A DNA stretch of 64,000 nt, from assembly GCA_001792895.1 (NCBI GenBank), contig MARA01000009.1, forward strand, positions 558,001 through 622,000, read 5' to 3'. Under the pieces are notes generated by a model. The model searched no databases and had not been told where the DNA came from. It saw nothing but the letters and a program-made list of their open reading frames with translations. This document shows positions 32,556 to 42,731 of this stretch, in pieces. The translations under genes and the position numbers were made by a program. The stretch's first letter is position 1; the number at the start of each line of letters is the position of its first letter. The DNA comes from Lentinus brumalis (taxonomy: Eukaryota > Basidiomycota > Agaricomycetes > Polyporales > Polyporaceae).

Positions 32556-34223
32556 ATGTCGATGAGGAACAGCCCCTTCTTTAGGTGAGCTGGCCACTTA
32601 CAATCCGCCCATTCGTCTGCGACTGATAGCAAACCACCCGAGTAGAAAACGGACACGGTCCATCGAATCCATCGACGACGGCGAGCGCAAGAGGCTTCGC
32701 CGGCTGTCGACTCAGTCTTTCGGAACAGAAGCGTCGATGAGTATGGTGAGGAGCTTGCATGACGCGTCGTCAGTTGATTTTTCTGACTGCCACCGTCCTG
32801 TAGCCCTCGGCGGGACCATCGAGAGTGCCCTCCTCCATGGGCACGCCAGCCAGCCCTCACAGGCCACGACTCAGCCAATCTGCGTCTTTCATACGCTCGA
32901 CGCCTCGCTCTCGCGCATCGTCCATGACCTCGGTCGATGACGAGAGCACTCTGCACGCGCTTATGCGGAGCGCCTCGACCAGCGACTTGCGGCGCAGGCG
33001 CGATTCCATGGGCCCGGGCGAGGGTCACATTTTCAAGCAGCACTCCGCCTTCCACAACGTCAAGTCTGTGAACGCCGTCGACTACTCGCTCCCCGCCACC
33101 GCTGACGCCACCGAAGCTACGACCAGCTCGCCGGTTGGGTGGTCGCATTCGAACGCCCTCGTCTTCGGCCGTGGGAACCGTGTGTTCCACAAGACGATGA
33201 CTGACACGGAGGGTGTGGCCCAGCAGCTCACGAAGCTGAACGACAGCATGGGGAACCTGCGGCTCGTCCAGTGCGCTGGCAAGGACCAGCCGAACGTGAC
33301 TTTTCTCGGCACGTCGAATGGGTATGTGCAGCTCTGGGACCTCGCGCCGAAGAAGGTCAGCCAGCAGTGGAAGGTGAAGGGCCCGAGCGCGGTGGCCTTT
33401 AATGCGGCTCTCTTGACGATCGGCGACGAGAAGGGGACGCTTCGCCATTACGACACGCGGACGAACGACTCGGCGAAGATGAGGGACCAGGCGAAGAAGG
33501 TCACCCGGCACCAGGGCCGGGTGACTGCGCTGGCTTGGAGCCGCGACGGCAACCTCATCTCCAGCGGGGACCAGAACGGGCTCATCCTGGTGTGGGACAT
33601 CCGCAAGTACAGGACGCCGCTCGAGGTCGGCGAGATGGTGCAGCGCCGTCGCAAAATGCAGCACGTCGGCGCAATCACGGTGCGTTCCTCGTTCGTCCTT
33701 CACCGTGCATGCATTTATGCCCCGCCGTGCGTAGGCTCTTGCGTGGTGCCCGTGGTTTGGCAAGTACCTCGTCTCCGGCGACTCCGCGGCCGACGGTAGC
33801 GGAACCATCCGCGTGTGGGACTTGTCGAGCGATGGCGATACGTCTCGCAACCCGGAGCGTCCCACGAAGCTGGATCTCGACGCCCAAGTCACCTCTCTCC
33901 ACTTCTCCCCGCATATCAACGAATTGCTGTCTACTCACGGCCGCGGCAAGACGACCGAGGTTCCCTCGCTCTACAGCGCGGAGCCGCTCAAGTCCCGCAT
34001 CGCGAACTCCATCGTCGTGCACCAGTTCCCGTTGATGCGCCATGTGACGACGGTCACGGCGGCCCAGAAGAACATTGCGGGCAGCGTGCTGAGCCCGAAC
34101 GGGCATCGTATCGTCCTCGCTGTCCCGGAGGAGTCGCAGCTGAAGATCTGGGACGTCTGGGGCAAGTTCAAGGCGCCGAAGCCGCCCAGCATGCTGGCGA
34201 CATCGAGCTGCATGATCCGGTAG
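32556..34223 (+). CDS. Cdc20/Fizzy-family WD40 protein (APC/C activator-like)
   Basis: It starts MSMRNSPFFR at 32556. Two introns lead through a Ser/Arg-rich N-terminus (RKRLRRLSTQSFGTEASM, SFIRSTPRSRASSMTS). WD40 repeats follow: GTSNGYVQLWDLAPKK, RHQGRVTALAWSRDGNLISS, GLILVWDIRKY, then after an intron ALAWCPWFGKYLVSGDSAAD and IRVWDLSSDGD. The last recognisable blocks are AQVTSLHFSPHINELLSTHG and LKIWDVWGKFKAPKPPS. ALAWCPW and the ELLSTHG block are typical of Cdc20/Cdh1 propellers. The protein ends SSCMIR, the Ile-Arg tail with which APC/C activators dock to the complex. I see no C box (DRFIPxR-like) in the N-terminus, so it is a divergent member, perhaps a meiotic one like Mfr1/Ama1 (inference). 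It would choose substrates for ubiquitination in mitosis or meiosis. Confidence 0.85.
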
Positions 34224-36002
34224 AGGGCGGTGGTGTGTTGCTGGCAGGCCAGGTGAGTTACTCGCTGTGGTTGATGTCGTCGGGTACCAATCTGACGGAA
34301 CTTCGTGAGTCAGTTCGCTCAGAGTCGACGCTGCTGCCGCGCGACACCTCCGCCGATGACGTGTGACGGACGTTGCACGGTGTTTTGACACTCAATAGTT
34401 ACAAGGTAGGTACCGTCGGTTTTAATCTGCTAACTTATTGCGGCCCTCTATACGGTATACCATCCCTCTTCCTCCCTAGTCACCGCAGGCGAGAGTTGCC
34501 GGGGCGAAGAAGCCCGTCGTTGTAGCGATGTCGTTGATTGTGTACTGTACTCTTAGTACCGCTCCCGCTTGCGTCGAGACCTGGGTGTAGAAGAGCTGTG
34601 TATGGGTTGGTAGGGCTGCGTACTGTATTTGTGAGGCTGTATGTTCTCCGTTATCGATAGTGCTATGTAGCGGACATGGATAGGTTCCGGATATGCATGC
34701 ATGTATCAGCAGCTGGTGGTCTCGGCGGTGCATCAGAATACCATCATGTCTATGACCTGGGCTGCTAGTGCTCCGAGTCGGGCGACGTCATGGATGTTCG
34801 GTTTGAGTTTGAACTTTGTGTTCGCGCTCCCAATTTGGGCCGGCGTTGTCTGTGTCAAACTCTAACTCGCCTGGGGTATATAAGAGCGGGGATGGGGACC
34901 TTGCCTCCCCGAGTCACTCTCTCACTGCCGCTATCGTGTGCGATGCCCTTCTCCGCAGGATCTCGACTTGAATCTCGAGCTTTCGGTTTCGCAGCTTGGG
35001 GACGGCGTCGTATAGGGTGGAATCGGACCAAGTAAGCGGTTCCGGTGCGTCCTACTCATAACATACACAACATCTGGGTGATCGACGGGATAGGGGGGGC
35101 GTTTCGGGACGTTGTGGCTCGGAGATGTTTGAGATTGTGGGTCCATCAAAGTGGGCTTTCGCGGCGCTTAGCATCTTCTGGTTTCTGCGTCTTACCGTCA
35201 CCAGCTCTACCAGTCAATATCACGCCCGCCGCGTCGCCACCCCCACGATGCCGTTCAGGCTCGTTCTCCTGAATCCGCGGCTCTCAGGCGGGACAAGTCT
35301 CTGCACACCGCCTCGATGATGGACCGACAAATATAGTTCTTGATCATTGCTCCTCGACAGACTGGATGCTGGCAAGTCGGGCCCACCCGGCCACAGCCAC
35401 CTGCTGAGGCCAGATACGCGATGTTGCGTCGACAGCTCCCGGCAAGACAGGCGCAGAACGGTATCACCCATCTAGGATTGGGAGAAACGGCCGTGATCCG
35501 TCTCGTTCGAGTGCATCATGGACTGTCCGGCCGGATGATGGAGTGGTGCCCGGGTACGGTGCGCGCAGTCCGACAATGATGAGGGTGTGCGGTGTGCGCT
35601 CGCGCTGCTCCCGCCGCCACGCACCTTTGACGAGGTCGTCCATCGTCGTCTGGCTCCGGGGGCCCCCAGGCAGGCTTCCTTTCCTTCGTTTCTTCACTGC
35701 TCCTGGTGAGCCCGCTACGCCTCTCGGGCTGGTCTCGGACTGTCCTTTGCGCCCGCAGCGCGGCTTCGTCAACGTTCCGGAGTGCTTGCAGGAAGGACGG
35801 TTCCACGGTCGAACCCTCCCGTCGCTCGAGAGCGAGCCTTTCGTCTTCTTCGTTCACGTACGAGCTCTATCCTATTCATTTCTGTTCTCTTTCTTCTCGC
35901 GGACGGACGGTCGCTTTCTTCATTTCACGGGCTTCCTGGTTCCAGACGTACCACACGGACTCTTCCCTTCTTCTCTTTGCTTTCTGACGACTCTCGACCT
36001 CG
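34224..36002. other. Long intergenic region, no gene supported
   Basis: 3' flank of the Cdc20-like gene, then about 1.1 kb before the next gene. Nothing recognisable was found in the short frames at 34790-35580. A T/C-rich stretch at 35870-35960 is probably the promoter of the gene at 36003. Confidence 0.4.
34877..34884 (+). promoter_or_regulatory. Isolated TATA box with downstream ATG and splice donor
   Basis: TATATAAG is followed by an ATG at 34942 and a GTAAGCGG donor near 35031. The first exon would read MPFSAGSRLESRAFGFAAWG. No downstream exon was identified, so this may be an unknown transcript or chance. Confidence 0.25.
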
Positions 36003-38168
36003 ATGTCCGACACTACCTCCCCTCCTTTGGACATTGGTTCTCCCACGGACCCCTCCACCACGCCTCCAACCAACACGGATCCTACTGCCACGAATCCTAC
36101 GGACCCGAACGCCACGAACGCCTCCGACCCGAACGCAGGTGCCGCTGACCCGAATGCCGGCGCGACAGACCCAAACGCCGGCGCCGGCGATCCCAACACT
36201 GGAATTTCAGCGGACCCCAACTCCAGCACGCCCACGTCCGTGATAGATCCCGACGCGGGTTCACCGCAGACGACGGGGAACTTGCCCAGGTGAGTCCATC
36301 TAAAGCAGGCTATAGCGCGTTCTGTTGAGAGGACGCGGTCACACAAGTGCAATTCCTGGCGCATCGCTCGGTCAGCCAACCTCCGTGACCGCAGTGCCCA
36401 CTCCCTCCCAGAGCGGTATCGCAGGAAGCGACAGAGACAATGGCGGCGCGGTTGTCGCGTTCGACGGCAAGAAGTACGTATCAGGTTCGTTGCCCTCGTT
36501 GAATCCCGTTGACCCAGGCTTTCCAGTGCGCAATACCGCAAAGCGATCATTATCGCGTCTGCAGTCAGCGGAGCAGTTGGGCTCATCCTCGTTGCTGCCG
36601 TGATCTTCGTGGTCTACCGTCGTCGCAACAGGCGCAATCGAAACAATGCGACATTCGTCAACGCCGCTGTTCCACGCCCTAAACCAGCGCGCCCCGCAAG
36701 CGACGCGACGTGGATTGGCACGCGTCTCGAGGACGGGTCCGATGGCTCATTCGATGTAGGGAAACTTGAAGCGGGTAGCAGGACCAGCGAGGCGGGCAGC
36801 ATCGACTCCGACACCACACTCGCAGACTTCGCAGCGGCACGCGCGAAGTCCGGTGCGTTCAGCACACCTACACACTCTCCCCGTCCATCCCTGGAGAAGA
36901 TCAAGGTCGCGAACATGCCGATGGTTCCAGAGGATCCGTTTGAGGCACCCGTTCTCTCTATGGCGGACAGGCCGCGCCCGTCGCTGGAGCAGATGATCAA
37001 CCCGGTGCCCCAGTCCGCCCCCACTCCTCGCCGAAGGAAGAGCGCCCCACACATGCGCATCAACTCGAACAGCTCCTACACCGGTGAAGTCGTCATCGAG
37101 CAGGGGATTGACAACGGCGTTCGCTCTCCTGGCTTCATGATTCCGCTCGTGACTCCTATGGAACCTCCCGCCAACTGGCGCGCACAGTCGGACGACGATT
37201 TCATTCCCCCGCCTCCGCTTCGCGGATCCATGGTCCCCCTCTCGCGCCAGTCATCCCGTGCCTCGTCCCGCAACTCGCGCGATCTTGACACCGAGGTGTT
37301 AAGCCCGAGCAAGAAGAGCGTGTTCACCGCCATTGCGAAGAAGCGCCGCTCGCGCGCAGACAGCATCGACCCCTTCCGCAAGTCCGCTGCGTCGATGGCT
37401 GCTCGCCGCAAGTCTCGCGCAGAGAGCATCGCTTCCCGCAACGCTCCATACGCCAGCTCGGGCGCCGTTCGCCGCAAATCCCGTGCTGAGAGCGTCGCGG
37501 CACCCAAGAGCCCGGGCGGTCGCCGCAAGTCTCGCGCTGGCAGCATCCGCCGCGTCCAGCCGGCGAATCCCATCTTCGACCCCACGCAGGACATGGGCTA
37601 CTCTGTGTCCGCCGCACAGCAGGTGCCGCGCACCCCCATCGGCCTGCCCAAGACCCCTCGCACGCCCACCGCTGCGCGTCAGTCTCGCGTCATGAACGGG
37701 TCTGAACCGCGCACCCCGCGTACTGCCCGGGGACCGTTGCCTCTGCCCCCGACCCCGCGCACTTCTGGTATCCAGCAACCTCGTACTCCCGGTATCGAGC
37801 GTCCCCGCACCCCGGTCGAGCGTGCTCGCACACCTGGCGTCGAACGCCCGCGCACTCCCGGCACTGGGCGTCCTCGTACTCCTGGAGCCCAGCAACCCCG
37901 CACGCCCGTCACCGCCCGAGAGCCCCGGACACCGCGCACAGCCCAAGATCCGCGCACACCTGGGAGCCGCACACGGACGCCGAAGGCTGTAGTCCCACGC
38001 ACCCCGACGTCGCTCGACGACGCGCACTGGGACTCCGTTCCGCTCGCGCTCCCTGCTCCTGTCGCTCGCCCACCGCCGTCGGCCCCTCTGCCGGGTGGTC
38101 GGGCTGAGCTCCGTATGTCGCAGCTGTCGCGTGCGCTGTCTGAGGTCTCGCGGGACTCGCCGATCTAA
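36003..38168 (+). CDS. Single-pass membrane protein with DPNAG, RRKSRAES and RTP repeats
   Basis: It starts MSDTTSPPLDIGSPTDPSTT without a clear signal peptide. The first exon has tandem DPNAGA-type repeats (about 36110-36200). After two introns a transmembrane helix, AIIIASAVSGAVGLILVAAV, precedes a stop-transfer YRRRNRRNRN. The long cytoplasmic part holds four copies of a basophilic motif, RRRSRADS, RRKSRAES (twice) and RRKSRAGS (37350-37550), each an AGC/PKA-type kinase consensus. About 20 RTP units follow (RTPGIERPRTPVERARTP style, 37630-38010), each a proline-directed Thr. The intron ending TTTCCAG restores the frame as NAQYRKAIII. The architecture (Ser/Thr ectodomain, one helix, phosphorylatable tail) resembles fungal wall-stress sensors such as Mid2, by analogy only. 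Confidence 0.82.
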
Positions 38169-39051
38169 GGCGTCGGGACTCGGCCGGCGGGAATTTCGAA
38201 CTTGATCCTGTGTTGGGTGCTCGGGGATGATGCACACAGCACCAGTGTGTACTGTACGGCGGCGATCTTGTCAATTGTGCGATCGTATTCAATTGCGAGC
38301 CATCCCGACTCTCGTACGACGATCGGGACGTTGTGTGTCTGTCACTTTGCTGCGGGTGTACTTTACATCTGATGGTCGATGGCTCGATGCTGTTGATGGT
38401 GTACGAGCCACTGTCGAAATCTACTGGGTACATTCTGGTGGGCGCGCTGGCCCGTGTACGATTTGCGTTGGTGGGATGTATGATTACTTGAAGGAAGTTC
38501 GCATGTATGGCTCTAGCCCTCCTTGCGTTCGGCTGTTGCTGTCGTCTGGGAGTCCAGACGTCCATCTGTATACTCGTGATGATGATGCGCATATATACGT
38601 AGCATCTACGCGTAGCATCTAGTGCAGTGCTCGCATGGTAGACATGGGTGTGTCGTCACGGGCGTGAAGTACTCATCACCTTCGGCGATGTCGGCTGGCC
38701 GTTGTTCTTACGTCCTCCCAAGCTTGAGGCATACAGACAGACGAGACGTTTGGGAGTATCGTTCGTGGGGGTGGGTGCCGCGCTGTTACACCATTCTAAC
38801 CCGCGTGTATTACTTCGAAAACTTGCTCGTACGTGTCCATAATGTACACAGACAAGTTCGCATGCCAGACAACAACGAAGGCACAAGGCTACCAGCGACG
38901 ACAACGAGAGGAGGGCGTAGACGAGCTTCCAAGTGAAGAGTACTACAAATACACGAATTACGATGTAGTGCTAATAACGGTAGACAGAAGACGACGACGC
39001 GAAAGAAGGCTACAGACGTGTCCGAAAATGAAACAGTTCGGGGGTATCGTG
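38169..39051. other. Intergenic region between convergent genes, no gene seen
   Basis: 3' flanks of the two neighbouring genes. Only short overlapping frames are present. Confidence 0.45.
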
Positions 39052-40635
39052 TCATACATAGTGACGCGTCTCCGGCGAAAGCGGCGACGGGGGCGACTGC
39101 GACTCGACGTCGCTCAGCGCGCGAGCATGCCGACTGCCGCTGTTGCTCCGTGACGGGTTCAGGGCGGCATCCTCGCGGTCTGAGAAAACATCGTCGGACG
39201 AGCTCTCGTCAGACTCGCGCATGTGGGGGAACTCCTCGTCGAGGTTGAGGGCGGAGTACATGTGCGAAGAGGGGACGGTGCATTCGAGCTCGGAGGATGG
39301 CCCGCTGACGGTGCTGGCGTGCGCCACACGGACTTTGAGTACCAGGCGGGAGCCCTGGAGCATAGCAGCTCAGCGTACAATGGCTATGTGCGTGTCAAAG
39401 ATGACTTACTGCTGATCCCACAATGGCAAGAAGCCACCTATCATGCCGCCGTCTCTATCAGATTGAGAACAGTAGATTGGCAACGTATCGTACTCACGGG
39501 AAGCCGACGGTGACGAGGGTGGTGGGAGCAAGCGTGAAGAGAATTGTGTTGGTAAGCATGACCGCTGCATGCAAGGTCAGCGACAGGAGCTGGCAATGGC
39601 CGTGACCAACGATGCTCACCGAAGAGACCTGCGAAGGCTATCGCGCCATCACGAATGAGGACTCTGAGAAGCAAAGTGTCTGCAAAGCCCTCCTTCCCGC
39701 CTCTGATCACGCCGACCATCATCAGTCCGAACAGGAACGTCTCATACACGATCGATGCGGTACTGCATCATAGCATCCTTGCATGAGAACCCATGATCGA
39801 GAAGCAGCATGTTTTGCGCACCTGAAGAACACCATCTCCGCGGGAAGATCCACAGCACGGCAAAGAGGGCCAACCACGATCTTGGGCAGGCTGACGCCAA
39901 GGCTGAAAGCCATCATGGCGAGCTGCAGAGCGAAGCCTAGCAGCATGATCCGCAGAATCTTTCGACGGCCACCATATACGGCATACACTGGGACCGGATT
40001 CGGGAGTTTAACGCGGTGTTCGACGAATGACGAGAAACGTCACCCACCTCGCAGTATGATGATCACTTCTGCAGCAAGCTCCACCACGAACGTCGAGACG
40101 ATCTCAAAGAAGAGCCATGGGACGCAGGGTATGACACCTATGTTGTGGAAGCTGTACGCGGTTCCGGTCAGGGGTCGTTCTTGTGGACGAAGGTTGGGAC
40201 GCACATCAACGTGATCAACGAATAGTAGCGCACGAAGAGGTATAGGCTCTTTGGCAGCGTCCAGTCCGATCTATCACCACGCACTGAGACTTCTTGCCCG
40301 GCTGGAACGGAAGCAGGGATACTTACGGCCATATCAGCCTGACCTTTCATCCAACTGTCAGTCAGTCAAATTCGCATCAGATCCGGTCGCCCTTCCACAC
40401 ACCTCATCGTCCATCGTTGTGAGGATATCCCACACCAATAGGGCCAACGCTGCCACTGTGCAGGAACACCGTGAGTGAGGTTGTACCTCTGGAACGGACC
40501 TGTTGATAGAAGCATACCGCCACTCCTCTGCGCCGAATTCTCAAGTCCGACCGCTGCGTACGCATCCTGATTCGCCCGCCAGAGTGCCCAGAATTCCTCA
40601 GGCTTCGTGACGTTGGGGTGTACGCGCCAGTCCAT
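39052..40635 (-). CDS. DUF6533-type multi-pass membrane protein
   Basis: Minus-strand gene with several introns. The first in-frame ATG is at 40635-40633 (MDWRVHPNVTKPEEFWALWR), though this N-terminal exon may be upstream sequence. The DUF6533 signature follows: LLVWDILTTMDDEV, then after a short intron SDWTLPKSLYLFVRYYSLIT. Further hydrophobic exons read VYAVYGGRRKILRIMLLGFA, LQLAMMAFSLGVSLPKIVVG and ETFLFGLMMVGVIRGG. The cytosolic tail is acidic and Ser-rich (MRESDESSSDDVFSDREDAA) and ends LSPETRHYV. This seven-helix-like family is greatly expanded in Agaricomycetes and has no known function. The tail differs from the often shorter ends of other members. Confidence 0.8.
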
Positions 40636-41679
40636 GTAGGGGAAGACCCGGTCCGCTCAGGGTAGGTGGAATGGAAGAGGAGTGCTGGCTATGGAGCGCG
40701 GGCGGTACAAAACATACTCGCTGGAGCCTGGGACCGGGAGGGAGCACCCGCCGAAGTTCGCCCAGGCCACTTCGCGGCTGTGTGTTCCTAATCTGAAACC
40801 GGTCATTGCGCGCTGCGCGGTCCATGCGCGGTCTTGTGGCATGTGCGGTCCGAGAGCGTCTTCTCTTCAGCGTGGGGACATCATGGCCCATCAGGATGCT
40901 CAGAAGCATCTACACAATTGTGAGTGCGCGCTCTGCGCTAGACAGCGCACAGACCAGCCCATGCGGGGTAAACAAGGTGAACAATGTTGAATGAATAGCG
41001 ACAAGGCGAAGTTGACGGACATGATGGTGGCAGGAGAAACCGCCGGTGAAACGTGAAGTCACGGACGCGCTCAGCGCGCTTGAGCCGGCCCTAAACATAC
41101 GCGAAACAAAACCCTCGGGTCGCGGAACGCTTGTTTGTGTTCTGCTTCATGTCATTATCTCCTATAGAGCTTCTTGTGCTGTCGCCATTGCGAACGTCAA
41201 ACTTTGTCCAGAAGGTGAAGTCTCATCCCTCCCGCTCTGGCTTTCCGACAGCGAAGCTTGGTACAGTACGTTTCCCTCAGCTTCACGCTCTCTTCGCATC
41301 TCTACACTGCACCCTTGTTATTCACTCCCAGCTTGACTTGCCTTCGCGCATCCATCGGGTCGGGGGTTGCTAATAAAAGGGAATAACGAGTACTTGTATG
41401 TACGTTGGCATTTATTTCGGCCGCTTCTCGCATAGTACACGAGAGCGACCTTACGAGGTGCCTCACATCTTTCTATGTACGAATAGATGCAATTCCTTCA
41501 TATGAACGTTCAAACGTCCCGTCTGACCTGTATGTCTCACGCTGTGAGGAAGGAAGGTCACCACAGATCTCACCCCTATTCTGACCATATACCCTTTGCA
41601 TCGATACAGACTTACTCATCGTCCAGTTCCATCACCTCTGAGATACCGCATACAGCTTCGGCACTCTGGTGACTCTGCA
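40636..41679. other. Intergenic region, no gene supported
   Basis: Promoter side of the DUF6533 gene and upstream sequence of the next gene. Short frames only. Confidence 0.4.
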
Positions 41680-42452
41680 ATGGCAGCATTGCGCACTGAA
41701 GGTTCCGCTGCCCACAGCACAGACGTCTTGAACTTGGCATCGACTCGACGTGAGTATGTCGGCACGAGCGAGCGATCGCAATGTCAGCTGTACGAAACGG
41801 AAACGGACAAGGACGGGTTGCCTGTTCACGACGAAAGGGGCGGCTTAGGCTACACACAACAAGGGGTAGGTTTGTCGCTCTTTTCAGTCATACCTGGTGC
41901 TGACAATGTTCGTGTTTAGTTCATAGACCGTATCATCGACGAGCACCCCCCTGGTCCCGCGTCTTGATTGTGATCCCTGTCCAGAACCCTTCGGTCTCAG
42001 GCCCAGCGAGTGTCCTATTGTCTATTGGGGCTTCCCTTACAAGAAGGGCTACCTCGAGCGATATGCAGTTCGGCACTCGCTGTCGACGCGAGAATACCCT
42101 GCTCTCCGAGACGTGGCGGGGCCCGGGCGAGAGACGATCCAATTCGGCGAAGGTGGCGTGGTCGAAGGCGACGTTCCTCCCTCGGCGTTCGAAGCCCTCA
42201 CGCAGGCCCGGGATGCTGCTCTGGCGGACATGGAGAGGAAGTCAGGTCTCACTCTCAGCTGGGCATGTCCCGTGTCACGCAACTACTTACCAGCGCATGG
42301 TGGTAGTGCTCGACAACCGCAACATTCTACGCGACCATATCTCGCCCAAGGTTCTTGGGCGGGGCGTCAAGGTGCTGAAGGACGCCATGAATGAGGAGGG
42401 CGACGAGAGCGAACCGATGTGGTATTGGAGCTGGGAGAATAACTTCGAGTAG
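41680..42452 (+). CDS. Unrecognised protein, frame broken by apparent single-base indels
   Basis: Exon 1 from ATG 41680 reads MAALRTEGSAAHSTDVLNLA and on to GLPVHDERGGLGYTQQG, then an intron (GTAGGT to GTTTAG) and FIDRIIDEHP. The best continuation needs one C fewer in the six-C run at 41946-41951. It then reads VPRLDCDPCPEPFGLRPSEC, IVYWGFPYKKGYLERYAVRH and LRDVAGPGRETIQFGEGGVV. A second discontinuity near 42240-42290 leads to MVVVLDNRNILRDHISPKVL and the end EPMWYWSWENNFE. Coding composition is good along the whole length. No family is recognised. A real gene with assembly errors is more likely than a pseudogene, but both are possible. Confidence 0.5.
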
Positions 42453-42731
42453 GGTATAGCCCTTCTCCGAATCGACCTGTATTTCCGTACCGCGGACCTT
42501 GTCGATTGTCAAAATAGAAACCAAAGTTGCATCAAGCAATGACGGTGCAGCCTGGCATTTGATTTTTAACCCCCGCGCCAGTGCCCAATAAGGTAAGAGG
42601 GCGGGGCGCCCAAACGCGGGATATTGACGCAAATGCACCGAGTAATGATGAGCTAGAACACGTGGCATCTGCTGGAACACTGAAGCGCGTCAAGCGGCTT
42701 TACGTCTTTTCGCTGCTTTGTCCCAACCACC

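Noticed and set aside
32540..33919. Long antisense frame of 459 codons opposite the Cdc20-like gene
   Set aside because: It mirrors the GC-rich third positions of the sense exons and has no domain. The sense strand has clear WD40 repeats and introns.
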